Assembly (NCBI GenBank): GCA_937915785.1
Contig: CALGGY010000027.1
Coordinates: 19,459 to 83,458 of the forward strand
Reading direction: 5' to 3'
DNA: 64,000 nt
DNA from: an uncultured Bacteroidales bacterium
GTDB taxonomy: Bacteria; Bacteroidota; Bacteroidia; Bacteroidales; P3
Made by a program: the position numbers and the translations under genes. The notes beneath the pieces were generated by a model. The model was not told the origin of the DNA and made no database searches. It was given only the letters and a program-made list of their open reading frames with translations. Positions 52,241 through 61,700 of this stretch are shown piece after piece. The number at the start of each line of letters is the position of its first letter. Position 1 is the stretch's first letter.

Positions 52241-53257
52241 ATGAGAGCTTACAGACTGTTTGCAACTGTGATTGCGGCCGCTATCGTAGCCACTTCGTGC
52301 AACAACGACTTTTCGCCAAATGCCGAATGGCGCGAAACTATGGTTGTGTGCGGACTGCTGGACCAAGACGAGGACACGACATGGATTAGGGTGCAGAAAT
52401 GTTTCCTCGGCGAGGGCGACATGCTTGCCATGACCTCCATTATGGACTCGTCGAACTATGCAGAAGGCGAGCTCAGCGTGCGCATGGTTGAATGGAACGC
52501 CGACTCGTTGGCCAACGGATTGCTGAAAAAGACTTCCGAGACTGGAAAAGTATTCGATTTTGAATACAAACTGCTGACCAACAAGGCCGAAGGCGGTTTT
52601 TACGCTCCAAACCAGCCCGTTTATTGCTGCAGAACCAAAAACCAGCTGAAAACAAACAAAGTGTACGAGCTACGGATACACAACAACAAAACCGGGACTG
52701 CGGTGAACGCCGAAACCTCGCTCATTGGCAACCTCGACGCCAACGCCATAAAAGTGAACAACAACTCCATCGGTGTTTTCACCTTTTCGCAAGGGAAAGC
52801 CGCCATCACATGGCCACGCACACAACGCGCACGAGTTTTCCAACCCATGCTCCGGTTCTACTACCGCAATGTGGACAGCGACTCCATGCTGCACGCCGAC
52901 ATACTTTTCACGATGAAAGAGGTCACCAACGAGTTGCAGCTATCCACACAACTGAGCCGCGCCACTTTCGGCAACGAGCTTTCCAAAGCCATTACCGACC
53001 ACGAAACGCCAAAAATCATGGGCGACACCATAACCCTTTTCCTTTTTGCAGGCGACGAAAATTTCAAGATGTACCGCAGCATCTCTGCACCGCCCTCCAC
53101 CATTGTGCAGGAAAGGGGCATTTACACCAACATCAACGGTGGGCTGGGCATTTTTGCCTCGAGGCGCACACACATAAAACGAGACCTCGAAGTGCCGCCA
53201 AACACCAGCGACGCCAACTATCGCGGCTATATCAAAAGCTTGGACATCGGTTTCTGA
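52241..53257 (+). CDS. DUF4249-like lipoprotein
   Basis: A 338-residue lipoprotein with signal MRAYRLFATVIAAAIVATSC (Cys20) and DUF4249-like motifs: ETMVVCGLLDQDEDTTWIRV near the N-terminus and a beta-sandwich rest. DUF4249 proteins in Bacteroidota accompany TonB-dependent systems or surface gliding; none is next to it here. The gene is followed by tamB 34 bases later. Confidence 0.72.
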   Translation: MRAYRLFATVIAAAIVATSCNNDFSPNAEWRETMVVCGLLDQDEDTTWIRVQKCFLGEGDMLAMTSIMDSSNYAEGELSVRMVEWNADSLANGLLKKTSETGKVFDFEYKLLTNKAEGGFYAPNQPVYCCRTKNQLKTNKVYELRIHNNKTGTAVNAETSLIGNLDANAIKVNNNSIGVFTFSQGKAAITWPRTQRARVFQPMLRFYYRNVDSDSMLHADILFTMKEVTNELQLSTQLSRATFGNELSKAITDHETPKIMGDTITLFLFAGDENFKMYRSISAPPSTIVQERGIYTNINGGLGIFASRRTHIKRDLEVPPNTSDANYRGYIKSLDIGF

Positions 53258-53291
53258 CCTTGGCTAGCCCCGTTGAACACACTCTCCGGCG

Positions 53292-56200
53292 ATGAAAAAA
53301 ACACAACAAGAATCCACAGCCAAAAAAGTGCTGAAAATAGTCGGGAAAACCCTGCTGGGCATTTTCCTGACAATATATATTGTTGTGGCCCTTGCAAACT
53401 ATTCAGTAGTGCAGTCGATAGCTGGCTCGTGGGCATCGTCGTACCTGTCGAAAGAAACGGGCGGCGAAATACACATCGGGTCGATAGGTATTGGCCTGCT
53501 GAACCATGTGCGTCTTCACAACGTGCTACTGTGCGCCCCCAACGGCGACACCATTTTCGACATCGAACGCATTTCGGTGGCCTTCGACGGAATTCCCATA
53601 AGTTCCGATGGGCTCAACCTGCGGCGTGTTTCGATACGCAACGGGTACTATTTCCTCGGCATCAACGAAGACGGCTTCAACCTGAAATTTCTTATCGACT
53701 ATTTCAAATCCGAGAAAAAAGAGAAAAAAGTGCACAAGGATTTTGTGATACGCTCCAACAGCGTAAGCATACACAACCTGCGCTACAAGATGCACCTGAA
53801 AAACTGGGACGAACACCACCCCGAACACGGCATCAGCCCTAAAGACATGGACTATTCGGACATTGACATACGCATGCGCAACGTGCGTGTGCTCAACGAC
53901 CACATCACCCTGAAAATGGAATCCATGACCGCCAAGGAACGCAGCGGGCTTCACCTGAAAAATTTTTCCGGCTTTGTGTATGTAACACCTTACGGGATAA
54001 GCGTTACCGACATGGATGTGGAAACCGACGCCTCGCACCTGATGGGCGACGTGATGCTGCGCTACAACGGCTGGCACGACATGGGCAACTACATAAGCAA
54101 CGTTCACATGCTTGCCGATTTCAAAGAAGGCAGCGTGGGCAGCATACGCGACGCCGCCTACTGGGCCCCAGTGCTATGGCCCATGGACCAGAAGGTAGAA
54201 CTTTCGGGACTCTTCTACGGTCCTGTGGCCGACATGCACGCAAACAACGTTTCGCTGGCTTTCGGCAAACAGACCCGACTCACCCTCAACGGTTACATCA
54301 CCGGACTGGCCGACATCAAAAACACCATCATCAACGGACAGGTTACAGACATGACCACCTGTTTCGAAGACTGGCAGCAGATACGAATGCCAACCAGCAC
54401 CAAAGCCGTACAAATTCCCCAAAAAATAGCCGCACTGATGCCTTTGCAGATAACCGAAGCGTCGCTTATAGGCACCATCGACGAATTTATGGCCACCGCA
54501 CAGATGCAAACGCACGCCGGAGACATCGCCGCCGACGCCATAATGCAGAAAGACACCAAGACAAACGATTACCAATATGTGGGAAACATCAAATCCGACA
54601 ACTTTGCATTGCACAGAGTTTTACCAAACAACTATGTTTCCTCGTTGGGGTTCGACGTTACACTGCAAGGCTCCGGACTCGACCCGGACAGCATACAGCT
54701 GCTGGGCAACGCCATAATGCACAACATAAGGATGCACACAAAAAACATAGACTATGCCGAGCTCAACGCCGAAATAAACGGCCGCTCGGTGGAAGCCGAC
54801 CTGCATATCGAAGACCCCCTTGCCGAAGCCGCAATCTCGGCCGCTTTCGACCTTGGGCAGGGCACAAAGAACTATTCTGCCACGGCCAACATATCGTCCA
54901 TAGACCTTGCCCAGCTGAAAATAATCAACACCGACAACCCTACGACAACCCTTTCGTCGCAGGCCACAATAAACCTGCAGGGCAGCACTTTCGACGAGCT
55001 GGTTGGCTCCATTGTGCTGAACAACACCACCCTGAGTCTGCCCGACCGAGACATAAAAATAGACCAGATTTCGGTGCTTTCACAAAATTTCGACAACTAC
55101 AAAAACCTCTCCCTCGACTGCGACCTGCTTCGCTTTTCTGCAAAAGGATATTTCAAATACTCCGACTTCAAGACCGTGGCACAGAAATTATGCAACCTGT
55201 ATGTGCCTGTTTACCACAATCCTTTCCACGGCACCACCGTCGACACCGACACCGCCGCCAAAGACCATGTCAACGACTTCAGCTTTGAGCTGGCATACAT
55301 GGACTCGCTCAACACCCTTGGCAGCATTGTGCCCGGCCTGAGCATGGCAACCGGCACCACTCTGTCGGGACGATACGACGACGTGGAGCTTCTGCAGCTA
55401 TGGCTACACTCCGACAGCGTACGCTACGGCTCGCTGGTGGCCAACAACATAAACATCGGCGGACGCGGCAACGGCTCGCAATACCTGTTGTCGGCCAACG
55501 CAGACAACCTACTGATGGGCTCCGCTGCATCGCTGCAAAACCTTGCCATAGGCATGGAAAGCTACAGCTCCGGCGCCAACCTAAACGTGGACTGGAACGA
55601 CAAAAGCTCGCAACCCTCCCAAGGCGACCTCAACATCAACCTTCAGAGCAACCCACAATATAACATAGTAACGCTGCTCAACTCATCGTTTGCCGTGAAT
55701 GGCGAACAGTGGAATGTGGCCGACCACAACCAAGTGACATACGGACCCCATCTGTTCACCGTGGACAACCTGCATGTAAAATCGCTGCAGCAATCGCTTT
55801 CGATAAACGGCTACGTGAGCCCCGACAGCACCGATGCCATCACCGTGGATTTCGACGAATTCGACATCAGCTCTTTCAACCTGCTGCTCGACGAGATTGG
55901 CCTTTCCATGACAGGCTCGCTCGACGGCAACATCGCCATTAAGGATTTCCACAAAACGATATACTACGACGCCAACATAGACATCGAGGACTGGCAGATA
56001 AACGACCGCGGCATGGGCAACGCCAAGATACTGTCGCGCTGGGACGCGGACAAAAAGAGGATTGGCGTGCTGCTGACCTCCGTAATGAGCGAGGACACCC
56101 TGGTGCGATACCCCATCAACATGAACGGATTTTACTATCCCGAAGACGACGGACGTCTCGATTTCCATGCGGCTTTCAACGGTTTCGACCTAAAATCGGT

Positions 56201-57767
56201 GGCACCCTACCTCAAATCGTTTTCGTCGCAGTTCGAAGGGGGACTGCACGGGACCTTCGCAGTAAACGGCACCCTGAAACAGCCACGCGTATCGGGCGAG
56301 GCAGTGTTCGAAAACGGACTGCTTAAATTGGACATGTTCAATACCGTGTACCGTTTTTCCGACACCTTGTTTTTCGAGAACAACCAGATTTTGCTGAAAG
56401 ATTTCGAGTTCAACGACGCGTACAACAACACCGCCAAGATAAACGGCACCGTAAGCCACAACTATTTCAAGGACTTTGCCGTAGATGCCTCGCTGGTGTC
56501 GGACAACATCATGGTAATGAACACCACACCCAAAAACGCCGAATACTACTACGGCTCCGTTTTTGCCACCGTAAACGGCACAGTGAAAGGGCCGGTGAAC
56601 AACCTCTCCGTTGTGGCCAACGCCACCACCAACCCAGGCAGCGCTTTCTCCATCCCACTTAGCGACAAACAACAAATTTCGGAACAGAATTTCATCAGGT
56701 TTATACCCAAGGAACGAAGAACCGGCACCGGCAACCGCCAAACCTCTAACAACATGCGCTACAAAGTGCTGGTGAACATTGCCGCCAACTCCAACGTAAG
56801 GCTGTCCATGCCAATGGATTTCAGTCAGCTCACCGCCATGGTGTCCGCCACCGGAAACGGCAACCTGCAACTGAACATCGCTTCGGGCAACAATTTCTCC
56901 ATGTCCGGCGACTATATCATACAGTCGGGGTCGTTCAAGATTGATTTTCTGGACCTTATGTCGAGAGAGCTTACACTGGAGGAAGGCAGCTCGCTATCGT
57001 GGACCGGAAGCCCCACCAACGCCAACATCGACATAACCGGCGTTTACGCACAGCGTGTGAACATGACGTCGCTATATGCCGGACAAGAGTCGGTGGACCA
57101 CACCTCCAAAACGGTGAACGTAGAAAGCATCATCGCCTTGAGCGGACAACTGCTCAACCCCACCATAAAATTCGATTTCCGTCTGCCAAACGCCGACCAA
57201 TCCACCGAAGAGGAGGTGTTTGCCATAATAGACCGCACCAACGAGCGCGAGATGATTAACCAAACAGTGTCGCTGCTAACCATGAGCCAGTTCTATTCGC
57301 CTTCGACAAACTCAGGCTCGTTCAACCCTCTGTCGAGCGGGCTGGGCATAGCCGCCAACACGGTGAGCAGCGTGGTGTCGAGCATGGTGGAATTTGTTGA
57401 CGTGAACATCAACTACAAAACGGGCGACGAGCTGATTACCAACCAACTGGACATAGACATCAGCAAAGAGTGGAAACGGTTCTATTTCGAAACCACCTTT
57501 GGAATAGGCGGCGACGCCCGCACCCTGAACCAGCTCGACGACGGCAGTGCCAGCACCATCATCGGCGATGTGCTGGTGGGATACAAAATCTCGCCAAATT
57601 TCCACCTTGTGGCCTTCAACCGCTCCAACGCCAACGACTATACCAAACAGGACATGCCCTACACACAAGGTGTGGGCATCAAATACAGCCACGATTTCGA
57701 CACGTGGAAATCGCTGCTCACCCCAAAACGCAAAAAAACGGCCACAAAAAAAGCAAAGAAAAAATGA
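53292..57767 (+). CDS. TamB-type translocation/assembly module protein
   Basis: A 1491-residue protein with an N-terminal inner-membrane helix (VGKTLLGIFLTIYIVVALAN) and a very long beta-helical groove (DUF490/TamB C-terminus, near LVSDNIMVMNTTPKNAEYYY and NVRLSMPMDFSQLTAMVSAT). The C-terminal about 200 residues are the DUF490 core (SGDYIIQSGSFKIDFLDLMS). AsmA/TamB-like proteins shuttle phospholipids between membranes. It overlaps the glycosyltransferase gene by four bases (ATGA). Confidence 0.93.
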   Translation: MKKTQQESTAKKVLKIVGKTLLGIFLTIYIVVALANYSVVQSIAGSWASSYLSKETGGEIHIGSIGIGLLNHVRLHNVLLCAPNGDTIFDIERISVAFDGIPISSDGLNLRRVSIRNGYYFLGINEDGFNLKFLIDYFKSEKKEKKVHKDFVIRSNSVSIHNLRYKMHLKNWDEHHPEHGISPKDMDYSDIDIRMRNVRVLNDHITLKMESMTAKERSGLHLKNFSGFVYVTPYGISVTDMDVETDASHLMGDVMLRYNGWHDMGNYISNVHMLADFKEGSVGSIRDAAYWAPVLWPMDQKVELSGLFYGPVADMHANNVSLAFGKQTRLTLNGYITGLADIKNTIINGQVTDMTTCFEDWQQIRMPTSTKAVQIPQKIAALMPLQITEASLIGTIDEFMATAQMQTHAGDIAADAIMQKDTKTNDYQYVGNIKSDNFALHRVLPNNYVSSLGFDVTLQGSGLDPDSIQLLGNAIMHNIRMHTKNIDYAELNAEINGRSVEADLHIEDPLAEAAISAAFDLGQGTKNYSATANISSIDLAQLKIINTDNPTTTLSSQATINLQGSTFDELVGSIVLNNTTLSLPDRDIKIDQISVLSQNFDNYKNLSLDCDLLRFSAKGYFKYSDFKTVAQKLCNLYVPVYHNPFHGTTVDTDTAAKDHVNDFSFELAYMDSLNTLGSIVPGLSMATGTTLSGRYDDVELLQLWLHSDSVRYGSLVANNINIGGRGNGSQYLLSANADNLLMGSAASLQNLAIGMESYSSGANLNVDWNDKSSQPSQGDLNINLQSNPQYNIVTLLNSSFAVNGEQWNVADHNQVTYGPHLFTVDNLHVKSLQQSLSINGYVSPDSTDAITVDFDEFDISSFNLLLDEIGLSMTGSLDGNIAIKDFHKTIYYDANIDIEDWQINDRGMGNAKILSRWDADKKRIGVLLTSVMSEDTLVRYPINMNGFYYPEDDGRLDFHAAFNGFDLKSVAPYLKSFSSQFEGGLHGTFAVNGTLKQPRVSGEAVFENGLLKLDMFNTVYRFSDTLFFENNQILLKDFEFNDAYNNTAKINGTVSHNYFKDFAVDASLVSDNIMVMNTTPKNAEYYYGSVFATVNGTVKGPVNNLSVVANATTNPGSAFSIPLSDKQQISEQNFIRFIPKERRTGTGNRQTSNNMRYKVLVNIAANSNVRLSMPMDFSQLTAMVSATGNGNLQLNIASGNNFSMSGDYIIQSGSFKIDFLDLMSRELTLEEGSSLSWTGSPTNANIDITGVYAQRVNMTSLYAGQESVDHTSKTVNVESIIALSGQLLNPTIKFDFRLPNADQSTEEEVFAIIDRTNEREMINQTVSLLTMSQFYSPSTNSGSFNPLSSGLGIAANTVSSVVSSMVEFVDVNINYKTGDELITNQLDIDISKEWKRFYFETTFGIGGDARTLNQLDDGSASTIIGDVLVGYKISPNFHLVAFNRSNANDYTKQDMPYTQGVGIKYSHDFDTWKSLLTPKRKKTATKKAKKK

Positions 57768-58756
57768 CACTCCGGCCATTGAAAAAAATACTGGTCATAC
57801 GTTTCAGCTCCATTGGCGACATAGTGCTTACAACACCCGTGGTGCGGTGCCTGAAAAACACTTTTCCCCAAGCCGAGATACATTTCCTAACGAAAAAAAA
57901 ATTCGCGCAGGTGCTGGCCGGCAACCCATACATCGACAAGCTGCACCTGTTCGACGGCAATTTCGGCACCATGCTGGCACAGCTCCGCAACGAGCATTTC
58001 GACTTTGTGGCAGACCTGCACCACAACCTGCGATCACTGCGTTTCAAACTTGCCCTGCGATGCCCCTCGGCAACGTTCCCCAAACTGAACCTGAGAAAAT
58101 GGTGGTACGTGCACACCAAACGGCTCGATGTGATGCCCAATATCCATATAGTGGACAGATATTTCGACGCCGTAAAAAAAATCGGCGTAAAAAACGACAA
58201 CCTAGGCCTCGACTTTTTCACCACGCCAGAACCCGATTTTCATATCCCATTCGGCAACTACATAGCCATTGTGTGCGGAGCCACCTACACCACCAAACAG
58301 ATTCCCCTACAGCTGATTTACAACATAACCCGTCGCGAGGTCTACAATTTCGTGCTTTTGGGCGACAAATCGGACGGCGAACGTTTAGACGCACTCCCTC
58401 TGCCCTTTGGCGACAACGTTTTCAACGCCTGCGGCAAAACCACACTTAACCAGTCGGCGCTGATGGTGAAAAACTCCGATGCAGTGATAACCTCCGACAC
58501 GGGACTGATGCACATTGCCGCCGCCTTGGACAAAAAAACGGTGGCAGTGTGGGGCAACACCACCCCGCAGCTGGGAATGCACCCGTACATGCCGCAACAC
58601 CCAGACTGTTTTGTGAACATCGAAACCGCAGGCTTGCCCTGCCGCCCCTGCTCCAAACTTGGCTACAACAAATGCCCCAAAGGCCATCTGAACTGCCTGA
58701 AATCCATCACCGCCGACGAAATTACGGCAGCACTGGAAAAACTTCTTGCAAAATAA
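57764..58756 (+). CDS. Glycosyltransferase family 9 (heptosyltransferase-like)
   Basis: A 330-residue protein with RFSSIGDIVLTTPVVRCLK (the GT9 N-terminal donor loop), a middle Rossmann, and DTGLMHIAAALDKKTVAVWG (the GT9 C-terminal donor site with DTG.MH). These enzymes add heptose to LPS core or lipid A. Together with rfaD and kdsC upstream, it suggests a heptose-bearing LPS inner core. It starts at the stop of tamB. Confidence 0.88.
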   Translation: MTLRPLKKILVIRFSSIGDIVLTTPVVRCLKNTFPQAEIHFLTKKKFAQVLAGNPYIDKLHLFDGNFGTMLAQLRNEHFDFVADLHHNLRSLRFKLALRCPSATFPKLNLRKWWYVHTKRLDVMPNIHIVDRYFDAVKKIGVKNDNLGLDFFTTPEPDFHIPFGNYIAIVCGATYTTKQIPLQLIYNITRREVYNFVLLGDKSDGERLDALPLPFGDNVFNACGKTTLNQSALMVKNSDAVITSDTGLMHIAAALDKKTVAVWGNTTPQLGMHPYMPQHPDCFVNIETAGLPCRPCSKLGYNKCPKGHLNCLKSITADEITAALEKLLAK

Positions 58757-58771
58757 CAAACAACTGCAGAC

Positions 58772-61700
58772 ATGGAAAACCTCCCCACACCCACCACCAC
58801 AACGGCAACAAAAAGCTTGGCGTTCATCGATTTGGAAACGGGGCTCACCGACGGCAAGGCTCACGACTTGGCTGCTTTCCGCGAACCGGATTTGCGCCTG
58901 CACACCAAATACAGAAAAGATTTTCTACAATTTGTTGAAAACGCCGAATTTATCTGCGGACACAACATCCTTTACCACGACCTGAAATATCTGCCCGAAC
59001 TAACGTCCGACCAACACCATTTTATCGACACTCTTTTTCTGTCGCCGCTGCTATTCCCCAAAAAACCATACCACAAACTGCTGAAAGACGACAAGCTGCA
59101 GACCGATGATCTGAACAACCCTCTGAACGACTGCTTAAAAGCCCGCGACCTCTTTTTCGACGAGATAGGCGCTTTCAACGTCTTGCCACCCCTGCTGAAA
59201 GACATATACACCGCCCTGCTCAGCGACAAGCCCGAGTTCGAAGCCCTATTCAAATACGTGGAAATGGCACCACCGCCCAATTTCGACATAAGCCAATCGG
59301 TAAAACAGATGTTCGCCGACAGCCTCTGCCGCCACAGCCGCGTGGACCTGCTGACAAAGAAATATCCCGTTGAACTGGCCTACACACTTGCGCTGATATA
59401 CGCCAACGACAGTTATTCCGTAACCCCTTCGTGGCTGCGGTACAACTATCCGCAGATAGAAAACGTGGTAAAACTGCTTTGCGGCACTCCATGTCATGCC
59501 AACGATTGCCCGTACTGCAACAGCAAATTGAACATCCACACAGGGCTACGCAACGTGTTCGGGCACGACAAGTTCCGCCTGTTCGACGGCGAGCCCATGC
59601 AAGAGATGGCCGTGCAGTCGGCAATGGACGGGGAGTCGCTGCTTGCCATTTTCCCCACAGGGGGCGGCAAATCGCTCACTTTCCAGCTGCCGGCAATAAT
59701 GACAGGCCGTGCGGCACATGCGCTCACCGTGGTGATTTCGCCTTTGCAGTCGCTGATGAAAGACCAAGTGGACAACCTTTCGGCAAACGGGATAACCGAG
59801 GCAGTAACCATAAACGGCCTGCTGGACCCCGTAAGTCGCGCCGACGCCTTCGAGCGCGTGGAAAACGGCAGCGCCACACTGCTATACATATCGCCCGAAA
59901 TGCTCCGCTCCAAAACCATCGAAAAACTTCTGATTTCGAGAAACATAGCCCGTTTTGTGATAGACGAGGCGCACTGCTTTTCTGCGTGGGGGCAGGATTT
60001 CAGAGTTGATTACCTGTACATAGGCGATTTCATACGCAAACTGCAGGAGAAAAAACAACACCCCAAACCTATTCCCGTATCGTGTTTCACTGCCACCGCC
60101 AAGCAGAAGGTAATCTCCGACATACGCGACTACTTCGACCGCAAACTCGGACTAACCTTGCGGATTTTCGCCTCGTCGGCGGAACGCAAAAACCTGCACT
60201 ACTCCGTTATTTACTCCGAAACCGAGGACGACAAATACTGCAAGTTGCGCGAACTGATGCTCGCGAACCCGTGCCCTACAATAATATATGTGTCGCGCAC
60301 AAGAAAAACCGCCGAGCTGGCCATGAAACTCACTCGCGACGGGCTGAAAGCTCTTCCTTTCAACGGGCAGATGGAATCCAACAACAAAATCTCGAACCAG
60401 AACGCATTCATTGCCAACGAAGTGCGTGCCATCGTGGCAACCTCGGCATTCGGCATGGGGGTGGACAAAAAAGATGTGGGGCTGGTAATACATTACGACA
60501 TATCGGACTCCCTTGAAAACTACGTGCAGGAGGCCGGGCGCGCCGGGCGCGACCCAAACACCTCGGCAAATTGCTACGTTCTCTACAGCGACCACGACCT
60601 CGACAAACATTTCATCCTGCTAAACCAGACCAAAGTGAGTATCAGCGAGATACAGCAAGTTTGGAGAGCAATAAAAAATTTCACCCGAAAACGCGACTAC
60701 ATCTGCTGCTCGCCACTGGAGATTGCACGTGAAGCCGGATGGAACGACGAAGTGTGCGACGTTGAAACTCGAGTAAAAACCTGCGTGGCAGCCCTCGATG
60801 AGGCCGGATATGTGAACCGAGGCAACAATGTGCCGCATGTCTTTGCCACTGGAATAATGGTGAAAAACATGGACGAGGCCCGCCTTAGGATAACCAAATC
60901 GCCGTATTTCTACAACGACAACGACCGACAAAACGCCGCAAGGATATTAAAATCGCTAATCTCCAAGAAATACACCTCCGGCTCTCCCGACGACGAGGCC
61001 GAGTCGCGGGTGGACTACCTTGCCGACCGACTCGGACTGAGCAAAGAAACTGTCATCAGAGCTGTCTCCGCCATGCGACAAGAGGGCATACTGGCCGACA
61101 CAAACGACATGTCGGCTTTCATCGACACTTCCGAACAGCAATCGCAACGCATTTTTGAAAATGCTACCAAACTGGAACGGTTCGTCCTTTCGCACATTGC
61201 CGAACAGGAAACCGAGATTTCGTACAAGACATTAAACGAATTGGCACAAGGCAACGGCATCCCTTCCAACATAAAGAGTATCAAAACAATACTTTATTTC
61301 CTGTCGGTAAAATCGTACCTGCGCAAAAACGAACATCCGGGCAACGGCATCGTTAATGTATCTCTCACACAGCCTTTCGAACAAACCCTGCAAAAACACG
61401 ACAAACGTGTGAATATCTGCAAGTTCATCATTGGCCAACTGCATGCCGAAGCCAAGAAAAACCCGAACACCGACCAGAAAAACTCACTTGTGCAATTCTC
61501 CCTAACCTCGCTGCTGAAAGGATACATCAACGAACAGGAAAACAAACTTTTCACAACCGAAAGCGAGTGCTCCATAGGCGACGTGGAAGATGCCCTGCTC
61601 TATCTCTCGAAAATTGGAGCGATGAAACTCGAAGGCGGTTTTCTGGTCTTCTACAATGCCATGGAAATACACCGCTTGACCGACACAAAACACAGTTACA

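Noticed and set aside
54176..55288. A 370-codon plus-strand frame inside tamB
   Set aside because: Out-of-frame, Arg/His/Gln-rich reading of a GC-rich coding sequence with no start context.
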